DNA of 64,000 nucleotides from an uncultured Candidatus Melainabacteria bacterium (GCA_934693235.1 CAKUUY010000001.1:62001-126000), one strand, 5' to 3'; shown: positions 15,909-25,771, counted from the first letter of the stretch. Numbers and translations: made by a program. The notes: generated by a model not told the origin, from the letters alone.

Positions 15909-17273
15909 TTGTTTGAAAAGTTTACGGAAAAAGCAATAAATGTTGTTAGTACATCCCAAAGGATTGCACAGGCTGCAGGTATTTCAAAAGTTACGCCGGA
16001 AGATTTGTTGTTAGCTCTTTTGGACGAGGCTAAAGGAATTTCTTTGAAAATATTTAAGTCCTACGGTGTTACTCATGAAAATTTAGTAGACAAAATTGCA
16101 CAGTATCGAAGGGATAAACATATTGAGTCTATAAAAATTCTTCCTTTACCGTTCGATAACGAGTACAAAGAAATATTAAAAAAAGCTCTTGATTTGGCAA
16201 ACAAATCAGGAAATCCTACAATTTTGTATGAACATTTATTTTTATCCGTAATTTCCGACAAAAAGTCTAATAATGTTAAAATTCTGGAAGATTTAGGCTT
16301 TGATATTTACAAGTCTAAATCTCTTCTGGAAAAACTTGTCCAAAAGAAAACAAAACGTCTTTATCATCCGGAAATTGATGAATATAACAGAAAAACAGAA
16401 GACAAATCCCAAGAAACAGATGATATTTTTAAAAATGAAGCGGCTTCAAAGGTCTTTGAACGAGCAGCAGCAAAGCTTTTCACTTCAAATTATGAAATTA
16501 TGGGAACTGAACAAATTTTGTCATCTATTCTTGAAGACAAAGACTCTGATTTATCCAAGATTTTTGCGCATTATGGTATAACGAGTGAAAGTTTTGATGA
16601 AAAACTTGCAAATATTCAATCAAGACAGTCTGAATACGAGGGAAGACAAATAATCTTTACTCCAAATGCTTTTAAAGCTATGAGCTTAGCATTAGAAACT
16701 GCGAAGGAACTAGGTTCATCGGTTGTTTTACCTGAGCATATAGTTCTTGGGATGTTAAAGACAAAACGCGGAATTGCTTATGACATTTTGAAAGAAATGA
16801 AAGTTTCTGAAAATGACTTGGCTCATAGCATTATCAAACCAATTGAAAAACAAATGCCGGAAACATTGACTATTCTGAGACTAGCTAAAGAAGAAGCTAG
16901 AAGATTAGGTAGAAATATTGTAGGAACAGAAATGTTTTTATTAGGAATTATTGGCGAAGGAACAGGAATTGGTGGTCAGGTTTTATCAGAACTTGAGATT
17001 ACAATGCGTGATGCAAGGACTGTTGTTGAAAACTTGATTGGCTTTGGTAACGAATATTATGATAAAGAAATAGTGTTTACTGAACGTGCAAAGAGGGTTT
17101 TAGAAACTGCTTGGGAACTTGCTAAAAAAGACCATAAAGAAAAGATTGAATCAGCTCATATGCTTTTAGCTTTGACTACAGAACCGAATTCTCTTGCAAT
17201 GAAAGCTCTTGAGCAACTTGGTGTTGATGCGGTTGAGATTAAAGAGGGAGTGAAAAAATTTCAAGAGGCTTAA
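15909..17273 (+). CDS. Clp N-domain repeat protein lacking AAA+ modules
   Basis: This 454-residue protein consists of Clp-N (double ClpN) repeats and no ATPase. I count about five to six half-repeats. Examples are FTEKAINVVSTSQRIAQAAG...TPEDLLLALL (residues 4-37), AFKAMSLALETAKELG...LPEHIVLGML, ILRLAKEEARRLG...GTEMFLLGII and AKRVLETAWELAKKDH...SAHMLLALT. ClpN domains dock adaptors and substrates on ClpA/ClpC. No Walker A is present. The start is TTG at 15909, three bases after the previous stop, and tilS starts right at its stop. Together with the free ClpX-type zinc finger in the same operon, this suggests Clp-related substrate delivery (inference). Confidence 0.85.
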   Translation: MFEKFTEKAINVVSTSQRIAQAAGISKVTPEDLLLALLDEAKGISLKIFKSYGVTHENLVDKIAQYRRDKHIESIKILPLPFDNEYKEILKKALDLANKSGNPTILYEHLFLSVISDKKSNNVKILEDLGFDIYKSKSLLEKLVQKKTKRLYHPEIDEYNRKTEDKSQETDDIFKNEAASKVFERAAAKLFTSNYEIMGTEQILSSILEDKDSDLSKIFAHYGITSESFDEKLANIQSRQSEYEGRQIIFTPNAFKAMSLALETAKELGSSVVLPEHIVLGMLKTKRGIAYDILKEMKVSENDLAHSIIKPIEKQMPETLTILRLAKEEARRLGRNIVGTEMFLLGIIGEGTGIGGQVLSELEITMRDARTVVENLIGFGNEYYDKEIVFTERAKRVLETAWELAKKDHKEKIESAHMLLALTTEPNSLAMKALEQLGVDAVEIKEGVKKFQEA

Positions 17274-18533
17274 TTGATTAAAGAAAAGGTTGAAAAATTT
17301 ATAAATAAATACAACTTGACAGGCACATTTGTCGTTGCTTTTTCTGGAGGATACGATTCGATGTGCCTGTTAGATGTTTTGAGTAAAATTACAAAAAATA
17401 TTGTTGCAGTTCACCTTAATCATAACTGGCGAGGGGAGGAAAGTCGACAAGAAGAACAAAATTGTTGTGAGTTTACACAAAAAAGAGGAATAAAATATTA
17501 TACGGAAACTCTTCAAGATAATGTTGAAAAAAACGAAACGGCTGCAAGAGAAGCAAGGTACAGTTTTTTTAAAAAATGTGCAAAAATGTTTAACTCTGAT
17601 GTTGTTTTTACGGCACATAATTATGATGATAATGCTGAAACTGTTCTTTATCGAATTATAAAGGGGACCGGAACAGTTGGCTTGCAGGGTATTTCCGAAC
17701 ATAGAGATATTTTTTATAGACCGCTTTTAAAAATATCAAGAGCGGAAATTGAAAAATATATTAAATTTAATAATTTATTTCCAAATAATGACAGTTCTAA
17801 TTTAAATTTGAAGTATAAAAGAAATTTTTTGAGACACAGAATCATTCCTCTTTTACAGGAAATTAATCCGAATGTTAAAGAAGCTTTGAATTCCTTGTCA
17901 GAACTTGCTAAAGAAGATAATGAACTAATAAATTCAAAATTAACGGGTGATATTTTAACAGCTTCTCCGATTGAACAAAAACGTATTATTTATAATATTT
18001 TGATTAAGCATAAAATAGATTATGATAGAGAAAAAATTGAGAATATCCAAAAGTTTATAGAAGAAAATAAAACTTCAAAATCCGGAAAAACTATGTCTTT
18101 AGCAGAGAATTTGTGGTTGTTTGTGAATGAAAATAAAATAGAAGTAATTTCCCAAACTGACAAAAATGAAAAAGAAATTTTAATAAAAAATTGTGGCGAT
18201 TATGAATTTGATGGAAAAATTTTTTCTATTCAAGAATGCAACAAAATTCCATCAAAATATCCTTCAGATAAAGATTTTATAGCATATATTTGTGTTGATA
18301 AAATTGATTTTGTTTTGCGGCATAGAAAAGATGGGGATAAAATACATCCTTTAGGATTAAGTGGTTCACAAAAACTAAAAAAATATTTAAATGAAAAGAA
18401 AATTCCTCAACATGAAAAAGATAAATTGATACTTATATGTAGTGAAAATGATGTGCTTTGGGTCGCAGGAATTGGGATAAGTGAAAAAATAAAGGTAGTA
18501 AATAGAGTTACTCACGTGATATCATTAAAATAG
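17274..18533 (+). CDS. tilS: tRNA(Ile)-lysidine synthetase
   Basis: This 419-residue enzyme converts C34 of tRNA-Ile(CAU) to lysidine, which allows AUA decoding. The PP-loop is FSGGYDSMCLL (about residues 24-34; family SGGxDS). Further motifs are HLNHNWRGEES, FTAHNYDDNAETVLYRI and FLRHRIIPLL. The C-terminal TilS domain follows (VLRHRKDGDKIHPLGLSG, then KKYLNEKKIP). The start is a TTG directly after the TAA of the preceding gene, with no spacing. It precedes hpt, the same order as in Firmicutes. Confidence 0.95.
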   Translation: MIKEKVEKFINKYNLTGTFVVAFSGGYDSMCLLDVLSKITKNIVAVHLNHNWRGEESRQEEQNCCEFTQKRGIKYYTETLQDNVEKNETAAREARYSFFKKCAKMFNSDVVFTAHNYDDNAETVLYRIIKGTGTVGLQGISEHRDIFYRPLLKISRAEIEKYIKFNNLFPNNDSSNLNLKYKRNFLRHRIIPLLQEINPNVKEALNSLSELAKEDNELINSKLTGDILTASPIEQKRIIYNILIKHKIDYDREKIENIQKFIEENKTSKSGKTMSLAENLWLFVNENKIEVISQTDKNEKEILIKNCGDYEFDGKIFSIQECNKIPSKYPSDKDFIAYICVDKIDFVLRHRKDGDKIHPLGLSGSQKLKKYLNEKKIPQHEKDKLILICSENDVLWVAGIGISEKIKVVNRVTHVISLK

Positions 18534-18546
18534 AGAGGCTTTAGCT

Positions 18547-19086
18547 ATGGACATAAGAAAGTTAAAAATATTATTTACAGAAGACGAAATTCAAAATAAA
18601 ATAGAAGAGATTGCGCAAGAAATGAACCGGTTTTATAATGGAGAAGAAGTTATTGCAATTTGCGTTCTAAAAGGTGCTGTGATGTTTGCAGTTGACCTTA
18701 TCAAACATCTTGATATGCCATTAAAGTTAGAGTTTATTCGTCTCTCAAGTTACAATGGTGGAACATCAACTACAGGAAAAGTTAATGCTATAGATATTTC
18801 TTTGCCGGATTTGACTGGAAAAAATGTTTTAATTATTGAAGATATTGTTGATACAGGTTTAACTGCAAAATTTTTGCTAGATTTTTTGCATTGTAATTTT
18901 CATACAAAATCTGTTAAGTTTTGTTCATTGTTGGATAAAAAAGTAACAAGAGTTGCTGATGTCGATGCAGATTATTATGGATTTGAAGTTGAGGATAAAT
19001 TCTTAATTGGCTATGGACTTGATTATGATGGTTATTATAGAAATCTTCGTTATATAGGTTATATGGAAAAATCTGATTTGGAGTAA
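18547..19086 (+). CDS. hpt: Hypoxanthine phosphoribosyltransferase
   Basis: This 179-residue purine salvage enzyme joins hypoxanthine or guanine to PRPP. The PRPP-binding motif is VLIIEDIVDTGLTAKFL (about residues 98-114). The N-terminal part has AICVLKGAVMFAVDL, and the mobile-loop region RLSSYNGGTSTTGKV is typical of HPRT. The tail has DYYGFEVEDKFLIGYGLDYDG. SD GAGAGG lies 9 bases upstream. It follows tilS by 13 bases. Confidence 0.95.
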   Translation: MDIRKLKILFTEDEIQNKIEEIAQEMNRFYNGEEVIAICVLKGAVMFAVDLIKHLDMPLKLEFIRLSSYNGGTSTTGKVNAIDISLPDLTGKNVLIIEDIVDTGLTAKFLLDFLHCNFHTKSVKFCSLLDKKVTRVADVDADYYGFEVEDKFLIGYGLDYDGYYRNLRYIGYMEKSDLE

Positions 19087-19089
19087 GTT

Positions 19090-20181
19090 TTGGGTAAATT
19101 TGAACAGGTTACTGAGCTAATACAAGAATTTTATAGAATTAATGCAAACAATTTTTCTGATGAAATATTTAGAATTTTAAAAAAAATAATTAGTTTTGAC
19201 TCAGGTTATATTATTTTTTCTAATTCTGAAAATATTGAATATTCTTTTAATCCGAAAATTTCAAATATTTCAGAGCTAAATGAAAATAATTTAAAAGAAG
19301 ATTTGTTTTTCAAAACAACATTACTCGGACAAATTATTATTACCGGAGATAAGTTTTTATCAGATGATAAAAAAATCTTTAAAGCTTGTGCTGCAGTAAT
19401 AGCTAACATAATTAAGGATTTTGAGGTTTCAAAAGTTATAAAAATGCAATTAAATGCCTTGCAGCAAGGCTATATTGAACTTAAGTCGAATAGCCAAAAA
19501 CTCAAAGAAGCAGAACAGGTCAAAACAAAGTTTATATCACATGTTTCGCATGAGCTAAGAACTCCAATTAATTCCATTCTTGGATATTCAGATTTATTAG
19601 AGCAAGAATTTACCGGTAGTTTAACTGATAAGCAAAAAGAATTTGTGAGAGATATAAAAGTTTCTGCACTTCATCTTTTAGGTATGGTTAATGAAATTTT
19701 AGATGTATCTAAAATTGAAGCAGGTGCGATGAAGTTGAATTTGCGTAAATTTGAAATTATTCCTTGTATACAAGAGGTTTTAAACATAATAAGACCATTA
19801 CTTTTACAAAAAAATCAGACAATAATAACAACTCTTGATAACTTTGAAGTAGAAGCTGATTATAACAAAATTCAGCAAATTTTATTTAACCTTTTAAGTA
19901 ATGCAATTAAATACACTCCTGACAATGGAGAAATATCTATAAAATGTCAAAAAGGCAAGCAAAAAATTGTTTTTGAGATTAAAGATAATGGTATAGGAAT
20001 TGCAAGAAAAGACTTAAAAAGGATTTTTAATAAATTTGAACAAATAGGTGAGACACAACCAAACTCAACAGGACTCGGGCTTGCGATAACTAAAGAACTT
20101 ATAAGTATCCATGGTGGACAAATAAGAGTTAAAAGTAAACCAAATCTGGGAACTATATTTATAGTTAGCATCCCCCGATAG
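19090..20181 (+). CDS. Soluble sensor histidine kinase
   Basis: The product has 363 residues and no membrane segment. The N-terminal 110 residues look GAF-like (SGYIIFSNSENIEYSF, later KACAAVIANIIKDFEV). The HisKA domain has the phospho-acceptor VSHELRTPINSILGYSDLL (His about 154), followed by a HATPase_c domain with NLLSNAIKYTPDNG, DNGIGIA and STGLGLAI. It should autophosphorylate in response to a cytosolic signal. No response regulator gene is nearby, so the partner is unknown. The start is a TTG, 3 bases after the hpt stop, with a weak SD; no upstream ATG is available. Confidence 0.9.
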   Translation: MGKFEQVTELIQEFYRINANNFSDEIFRILKKIISFDSGYIIFSNSENIEYSFNPKISNISELNENNLKEDLFFKTTLLGQIIITGDKFLSDDKKIFKACAAVIANIIKDFEVSKVIKMQLNALQQGYIELKSNSQKLKEAEQVKTKFISHVSHELRTPINSILGYSDLLEQEFTGSLTDKQKEFVRDIKVSALHLLGMVNEILDVSKIEAGAMKLNLRKFEIIPCIQEVLNIIRPLLLQKNQTIITTLDNFEVEADYNKIQQILFNLLSNAIKYTPDNGEISIKCQKGKQKIVFEIKDNGIGIARKDLKRIFNKFEQIGETQPNSTGLGLAITKELISIHGGQIRVKSKPNLGTIFIVSIPR

Positions 20182-20183
20182 GG

Positions 20184-20211
20184 TTGTTATTTATTCAGCA
20201 TATGTTATAAT
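20184..20211 (+). promoter_or_regulatory. Sigma70-type promoter before the membrane protein gene
   Basis: A -35-like TTGTTA at 20184-20189 and an extended -10 (TGTTATAAT, TATAAT at 20206-20211) are separated by 16 bases. The ATG at 20247 follows after an AGAGGAG ribosome-binding site. Confidence 0.6.
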
Positions 20212-20246
20212 ACATATAGTTGTAAAATATTAGAGGAGTTTTGAAT

Positions 20247-20972
20247 ATGGCATCTATAAAAGACGCATTTGAAGAGTCGTTACAGGATGATAATGCTATT
20301 TTAAAGTATATTATCTTTGCAATACCAGTATTTTATTGTGTTTACTTATTTTCGGAAAGCAAACTTGGCGCTTTTTGGACAATGACTTCAATTACATTCC
20401 TTTTGTTATTTGGAATATTTATAAAATGTACAACAAATGTTCGTAATGGAAAAAATTGTGTATTACCATCATTCAATGTATTCTCCATAATTTGGACAGG
20501 AATAAAGGGAACTATTGCTCTTGGTCCATCTATCGCAATAAATTGTTGGCTTGCTACAATTATTTGTAATCAGTTAAATAACGTTTTCCCGGAACCTAAT
20601 ACATTACTTATATTTAAGTGTGCAGTGTGGGGTTTATTTTCATCTTTTATTTTGACAGGTTATTTGTATTACGCAAAAAGTTTTAAAATTGCAGATGCAT
20701 ACAATTTTAAGGCAATTTCAGAATCTTGTATTGATATATTAATTTCTGTACTATTTTTAATTCCACAGGTTTTAATTGCTAACGTAATACTTATAATTCC
20801 TGTTTCATATGTTATTTGGGTATTCTTTGGATTACCACATCCTATTGCGGTATTCTACTGGTGTATGATTTTAGTATTTAATTTAGCGATGTGCGCACAT
20901 TATCTTGCACAACTTGACTATGAAGCAATTGAAAGAAAAGCAAATGATAAAGAAGATAATTTAATAGTTTAA
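20247..20972 (+). CDS. Multi-pass membrane protein of unknown function
   Basis: This 241-residue protein has about six hydrophobic helices (near residues 22-38, 46-62, 80-105, 123-145, 165-195 and 200-222). It lacks catalytic motifs that I recognise. I start it at ATG 20247, 8 bases after GAGGAG, not at the TTG at 20241. It has its own promoter and a strong terminator, so it is a single-gene unit. A distant relation to DUF4013-like membrane proteins is possible but unproven. Confidence 0.8.
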   Translation: MASIKDAFEESLQDDNAILKYIIFAIPVFYCVYLFSESKLGAFWTMTSITFLLLFGIFIKCTTNVRNGKNCVLPSFNVFSIIWTGIKGTIALGPSIAINCWLATIICNQLNNVFPEPNTLLIFKCAVWGLFSSFILTGYLYYAKSFKIADAYNFKAISESCIDILISVLFLIPQVLIANVILIIPVSYVIWVFFGLPHPIAVFYWCMILVFNLAMCAHYLAQLDYEAIERKANDKEDNLIV

Positions 20973-21000
20973 CTAAAACAATTAAATTTTCAATGTATAA

Positions 21001-21033
21001 AATGTCGGCATAAAAATGTCGACATTTTTTAAT
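21001..21033 (+). terminator. Rho-independent terminator
   Basis: AATGTCG at 21002-21008 pairs with CGACATT at 21021-21027, followed by TTTTTT. The right half also forms a near-perfect palindrome AAAATGTCGACATTTT. It ends the plus-strand gene and, being A/T flanked on both sides, may also end the SNF2 gene on the minus strand. Confidence 0.75.
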
Positions 21034-21050
21034 TATTTATATTGCTAAAT

Positions 21051-24029
21051 TTAAGCTGAAAGTGTAAAGATTTGATAGATTTCTTCGTCTGAAAGTTCTG
21101 TAATAATCTTTTCTCCCTCGTAAACAGCTAAGTCTGCAAGTTCTTTTTTAGCTTTTAACATTTCATCTATTTTCTCTTCAAAAGTTCCCAGTGTAATCAT
21201 TCGGTGAACCATAACGTTCTTATCTTGACCAATACGGTAAGTTCTATCAGTTGCCTGATCTTCAACTGCAGGATTCCACCACAAGTCGTAATGGATAACA
21301 TTAGTTGCACTTGTTAAGTTCAAACCAGTACCTCCGGCTTTCAAAGAAAGTACCATAATTTTTGCATCATCTTCCGTTTGGAAACGATTAATCAAGTCTT
21401 CTCGTTGAGGAACTGTCAAAGAACCATGAAAGAATAACGGATCGGTATTGCATTCATTTGATATGACTTTACACAAAATATCACCCATTTCCTTGTATTG
21501 TGTAAAGATAAGAGTCTTTTCATCATTTGCAAGAATGCTTTCAACTGTTGAAATGCATTTATCCATTTTCCCGGAAGCTTCTCTACTCATATCTCCACCT
21601 TTAAGAAATTGATAAGGGTGATTACAAATTTGTTTCAAAGCTGTGATAAGTTTGAAGATATTTCCACGTCTGTTTACACCGGTAAATCCTGAAATCTTTT
21701 CCATCATTTCATTAAGTGTTTTCTCATAAAGAACTGCTTGAGTTTTAGACAAATAGCAGTAATCATTAATAACCATTTTTTCTGGTAAGTCTGTGATAAC
21801 GTGTTTATCTGTTTTTAATCGTCTCAAAACAAACGGAGAAACGGACATTTTCAGTTTAGCTGCACGAGAATTCTCCTTAAATCTTTCGATAGGTATAGCA
21901 TAGCTCTTTTGGAACTCTCTTAACGAGCCTAAATATCCTTGGTTAATAAAATCAAATATTGACCACAATTCAGTTAATCTGTTTTCAACCGGAGTACCTG
22001 TCATTGCTATTTTTACATCAGATTTTAACATTTTAATAGCCAAAGTTTGAGCTGTATCAGGGTTTTTAATATTTTGAGCTTCGTCAACAATAATCATTCC
22101 CCATTGATTTTTCTTTAATTCTTCAATATCTATACGCATAATTGCATAAGTTGTAAGAATTACATCGTGCTTTAATTCCAATTTTCTTTCCGCACCATGG
22201 TAAATTACTGCATCAAGGCTTGGAGCAAACATCTGAAGTTCTTTCATCCAGTTTCCCATTAAAGTAGTTGGACAAATTACCAAAACAGGTTTATCAAGCT
22301 TATTTTCTTCTTTCATTTTGAGAATTAAACTGATAACCTGAATAGTTTTACCTAATCCCATATCATCTGCCATACAAGCTCCAAACCCTTTTGAAATATT
22401 TGTCCAGAGCCATTTCAAACCAGTCATCTGGTATGGTCTTAATTCTCCTTGCAATGTTTTCGGAGGTGTAACTTCGACTGGTTTATTAAAATCTTGAATA
22501 ACTTTCGCAAAGGCTTCATCATAATCAAAATCATATTGTGCTAATTGACCTGACATTGAGGCATGAATAAGTTCCATTCTTGACATCGATTTGAAGTTCG
22601 CTTTTGCAAGTTGTTCAAATAATTTTTTAGTGTCTTCTTGGTCAATTAAGACATACTTGTTTTTATATTTTATTAGACCATTTTGACCCTCAATAAGCTT
22701 GTTAAATTCGTCAACTGATAACTTCTCATTGCCAATTGCAATTTCATATTTGAAATCCAAAATATCGTCAAGAGAAATTTTAGAAGATGAATTATTGTTA
22801 AAAATGTCTGCCAAGTCTTTAGAACGCGATGTTTTAACCCTTGCATTAATAGAAGCTCTCGGAACAACAATATTTGTGAGTTCTTTGGGCAAAATAACCT
22901 CGATTTGAGCTTTTTGAAGGTAATACGCTGTTTGAGTAATAATTTTATAAACCTGATTTAAATCTAAATCAAGATATAGTTTGTCTTCATCTTCAAATAA
23001 CTCTTCTAATTCAGGCATATAACGAATTGCATAGTTTAATTGTTTTTCAACAATTCTAGCTATATCAGATGAATTTGCATTGAAAACAGTTTCATCTGTA
23101 TAAAGTTTATTAATTAAAACATCTTCATTTGTTTTGCGATTTTTAATATATACTTTTAAACGGAATAACTCTTGCTCTTCAACCTTATCAATCTTAAAGA
23201 AAGGAATAACGTCATATTTGCCTAAATAAAGTTCATCAAACCATTGAGCAAGGCTTTCTGCGATATCGTGTCCTTTCATAACAGCACGCTGTTCAAGGTC
23301 TTTTATCATGTATGTTCCAGATTTTACATCTTTAAACTTATAGGCTTTAATATTTAAAAATTTATAAATAACATAATTCAAATAATTATAAATAAAATCA
23401 TTTACAAAATTTTTAGGTTTTCCTCCTTTTATAAACAAGTTTTCTGGTACACATTCTTCAAACTGATTAATAATTCTTGCCAATTTTTGAGAATTAATAA
23501 TTGGCTCATAAACAATTCTGAACATAGTTCCGTGTTTTTTGATTGTCGGAATAAAATAAAGTTTTTCAATAAGTTTCATAACGAAATACGTCAACTTATT
23601 TAAATAAACAAATGTCGGAGTCAATGATTCAATATCAACAACATTGCCAAATCCTCCAAAATAATCCATAACAAGATCCAGACTCATTGCGTAGCCGACT
23701 TTATCATCCATAACTTCTGATTTAAAACGGAATAACGACCCTTTAGACTTTAGATAATATTGAAAATTATTCGTTGGAGTAACAAAAAAGGATAATTTAT
23801 CATTATTATTGACAAGGAAGAAATCCGTATTTCTCGTTGGAGCATTTGGGCTCAAGAAAACGCCTTCAAATTCGTCTTCAACAGTTTGATAAATCAAACT
23901 TAATGTATATCTGAAATCTTTGTTCTTAAAGCCCTCAGGGTTTTCTGACAGGTTAAAAAACAATTCATCTACGTTATTTTTTTTAAATGAAAAATCTATG
24001 TCTAAAGCATTGTTATCTGTATTTGTCAT
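21051..24029 (-). CDS. SNF2-family DNA-dependent ATPase/helicase
   Basis: This 992-residue protein has a C-terminal Swi2/Snf2 motor. Motif I is ADDMGLGKTIQVISL (about residues 555-569), with ICPTTLMGNWMKE and the DEAQ box IIVDEAQNIKN. Further motifs are MTGTPVENRLTELW, LSLKAGGTGLNL and the motif VI region DLWWNPAVEDQATDRTYRIGQ. The 500-residue N-terminal part contains the less conserved region common in bacterial SNF2 proteins; I see no SWIM zinc finger. Such proteins remodel protein-DNA or RNA-polymerase complexes, though the target here is unknown. SD AAAGGA precedes the ATG. It stands alone, separated from gpmI by a repeat-rich gap. Confidence 0.93.
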   Translation of the reverse strand: MTNTDNNALDIDFSFKKNNVDELFFNLSENPEGFKNKDFRYTLSLIYQTVEDEFEGVFLSPNAPTRNTDFFLVNNNDKLSFFVTPTNNFQYYLKSKGSLFRFKSEVMDDKVGYAMSLDLVMDYFGGFGNVVDIESLTPTFVYLNKLTYFVMKLIEKLYFIPTIKKHGTMFRIVYEPIINSQKLARIINQFEECVPENLFIKGGKPKNFVNDFIYNYLNYVIYKFLNIKAYKFKDVKSGTYMIKDLEQRAVMKGHDIAESLAQWFDELYLGKYDVIPFFKIDKVEEQELFRLKVYIKNRKTNEDVLINKLYTDETVFNANSSDIARIVEKQLNYAIRYMPELEELFEDEDKLYLDLDLNQVYKIITQTAYYLQKAQIEVILPKELTNIVVPRASINARVKTSRSKDLADIFNNNSSSKISLDDILDFKYEIAIGNEKLSVDEFNKLIEGQNGLIKYKNKYVLIDQEDTKKLFEQLAKANFKSMSRMELIHASMSGQLAQYDFDYDEAFAKVIQDFNKPVEVTPPKTLQGELRPYQMTGLKWLWTNISKGFGACMADDMGLGKTIQVISLILKMKEENKLDKPVLVICPTTLMGNWMKELQMFAPSLDAVIYHGAERKLELKHDVILTTYAIMRIDIEELKKNQWGMIIVDEAQNIKNPDTAQTLAIKMLKSDVKIAMTGTPVENRLTELWSIFDFINQGYLGSLREFQKSYAIPIERFKENSRAAKLKMSVSPFVLRRLKTDKHVITDLPEKMVINDYCYLSKTQAVLYEKTLNEMMEKISGFTGVNRRGNIFKLITALKQICNHPYQFLKGGDMSREASGKMDKCISTVESILANDEKTLIFTQYKEMGDILCKVISNECNTDPLFFHGSLTVPQREDLINRFQTEDDAKIMVLSLKAGGTGLNLTSATNVIHYDLWWNPAVEDQATDRTYRIGQDKNVMVHRMITLGTFEEKIDEMLKAKKELADLAVYEGEKIITELSDEEIYQIFTLSA

Positions 24030-24047
24030 AATTGTCCTTTTTTATCA

Positions 24048-24168
24048 AAGTGAATAAGATAATAAGTAAATAGGTGAATAAGTTCTTAACGTGTGGTTTG
24101 CACTAAAATAGTTTTTGAGCATCGCGAACGAAATGAACTTATTCACTTAACTCCTATTCACTTATTCT
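24048..24168. repeat. Inverted TTATTCACTT-type repeat
   Basis: The arms at about 24049-24084 (GTGAATAAG...GTGAATAAGTTC) and 24134-24167 (GAACTTATTCACTT...ATTCACTTATTC) are imperfect inverted copies around a 48-base core. The core contains ACGTGTGGTTTGCAC. A third copy of the same family lies inside the prepilin-like gene at about 5266-5305. This fills the gap between gpmI and the SNF2 gene; it could fold into a long hairpin in either transcript. Confidence 0.75.
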
Positions 24169-24171
24169 TTT

Positions 24172-25698
24172 TTATTTTATCAACGACTCACAATCCATTT
24201 CCGCAGGTTTTTTAATTCCTAACAATTGCAAAACGGTAGGAGCAATGTTACACAATGCACCATCTTCTTTCAATTGTATATCTTTTGGAGCATTGATTAG
24301 CACAAATGGAACTTTGTTTGTTGTATGTGCTGTTTGCGGTTTCCCTGTTTCTGGATTAACCATAACTTCAGAGTTGCCATGATCTGCTGTAAGTAGCATT
24401 GTTACACCGTTTTTAATACAAGCATCAGCAATTTTGCCAACACATTCATCTACAACGTGACATGCTTTTTCTGCAGCTTCAATAACACCTGTATGACCAA
24501 CCATATCAGGGTTTGCAAAGTTAACCAGAACAAAACCGTATTCCGGATTTTCTACTGCTTTCAATACATTTTCACAAACTTCCGGAGCGCTCATTTCCGG
24601 TTGTAAATCATAAGTTGCAACTTTTGGAGATGGAATCAATACCCTTGTTTCATGAGGTTGTGGTTCATCAATACCCCCATTAAAGAAGAATGTAATATGA
24701 GCATATTTTTCGGTTTCAGCGGTTCTAAATTGATGAATCCCGTTAGCTTCCAAAACATCACCTAAAATATTTGTTAAATGTTCTTTAGGGAATGCTACAG
24801 GGAAAGTAAAATCTTCATTGTAGCTTGTCATTGTTACGTAGCAAAGATTTTTTAGAACTTTCTTTCTTTCAAATCCATCAAAATCTTTAAAATTAAGAGC
24901 TTTAGAAACTTCACGAGCTCTATCCGGTCTAAAGTTTATAAAGATGATTGAATCGTTATCGTGAATTCTTGATTCTTCACCACCAATAACTGTAGGAAGA
25001 ACGAATTCATCATTGTCACCTCTCGCGTATGATGCTTTAACGCCCTCACAAGCAGAAGTAGCATGTTCACCATCACCTAACAATAAAGCGTTGTAACCTT
25101 TTTCAACTCTATCCCAACGATTATCTCTATCCATGATATAAAATCTTCCGATAATTGTTGCAACTTGAGGTAAGCCGTATTTTTTCAATTCATCTTCAAC
25201 CGGTTGCAAGAATGTACAAGCACTTTGAGGAGGAGTATCACGTCCATCTAAAAAAGCGTGTACATAAACTTTTTTCAAACCATTTTCAGCTGCCATTTTA
25301 ATCAATGCTAATAAATGATCTAGTGATGAATGTACACCACCTGTAGAAACAAGTCCGAAAATATGTAAGGCTGAATTATTTTCTTTTGCATGGTTCATAG
25401 CCATTAAAAATCTTTCGTTTTTGAAGAAAGAACCATCTTTGATAGCTCTGTTAATTCTAGACAAATCTTGGTGAACAACACGCCCTGCTCCCAAGTTTAA
25501 GTGACCAACTTCACTATTACCCATTTGACCGTCTGGTAAACCAACATATTGTCCGTCTGCATGGATTGAAATTGTCGGATATTCTTTTTCTAATCTATCA
25601 ACATTTACTGGATGTGCAAGTTTAGTTGCATCAAACTCAGGATGGTTTTTGCTAATTCCCCAACCATCCATAATACATAATAATACTCTCTTTGTCAT
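24172..25698 (-). CDS. gpmI: 2,3-bisphosphoglycerate-independent phosphoglycerate mutase
   Basis: This 508-residue glycolytic enzyme interconverts 3- and 2-phosphoglycerate using a phosphoserine intermediate and two Mn2+ ions. It starts RVLLCIMDGWGISKN, and the catalytic Ser lies in GLPDGQMGNSEVGHLNLGAG (about residues 52-71). Metal ligands appear in FANPDMVGHTG and LLTADHGNSEVM. The length is standard. SD AGAGG precedes the ATG. Confidence 0.96.
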   Translation of the reverse strand: MTKRVLLCIMDGWGISKNHPEFDATKLAHPVNVDRLEKEYPTISIHADGQYVGLPDGQMGNSEVGHLNLGAGRVVHQDLSRINRAIKDGSFFKNERFLMAMNHAKENNSALHIFGLVSTGGVHSSLDHLLALIKMAAENGLKKVYVHAFLDGRDTPPQSACTFLQPVEDELKKYGLPQVATIIGRFYIMDRDNRWDRVEKGYNALLLGDGEHATSACEGVKASYARGDNDEFVLPTVIGGEESRIHDNDSIIFINFRPDRAREVSKALNFKDFDGFERKKVLKNLCYVTMTSYNEDFTFPVAFPKEHLTNILGDVLEANGIHQFRTAETEKYAHITFFFNGGIDEPQPHETRVLIPSPKVATYDLQPEMSAPEVCENVLKAVENPEYGFVLVNFANPDMVGHTGVIEAAEKACHVVDECVGKIADACIKNGVTMLLTADHGNSEVMVNPETGKPQTAHTTNKVPFVLINAPKDIQLKEDGALCNIAPTVLQLLGIKKPAEMDCESLIK

Positions 25699-25771
25699 AA
25701 TTTTATACCTCTATTTATATTCTGCACTTGAGGTAATTTTATCAGGAACATAAACCAAAAACAAGAGAAAA

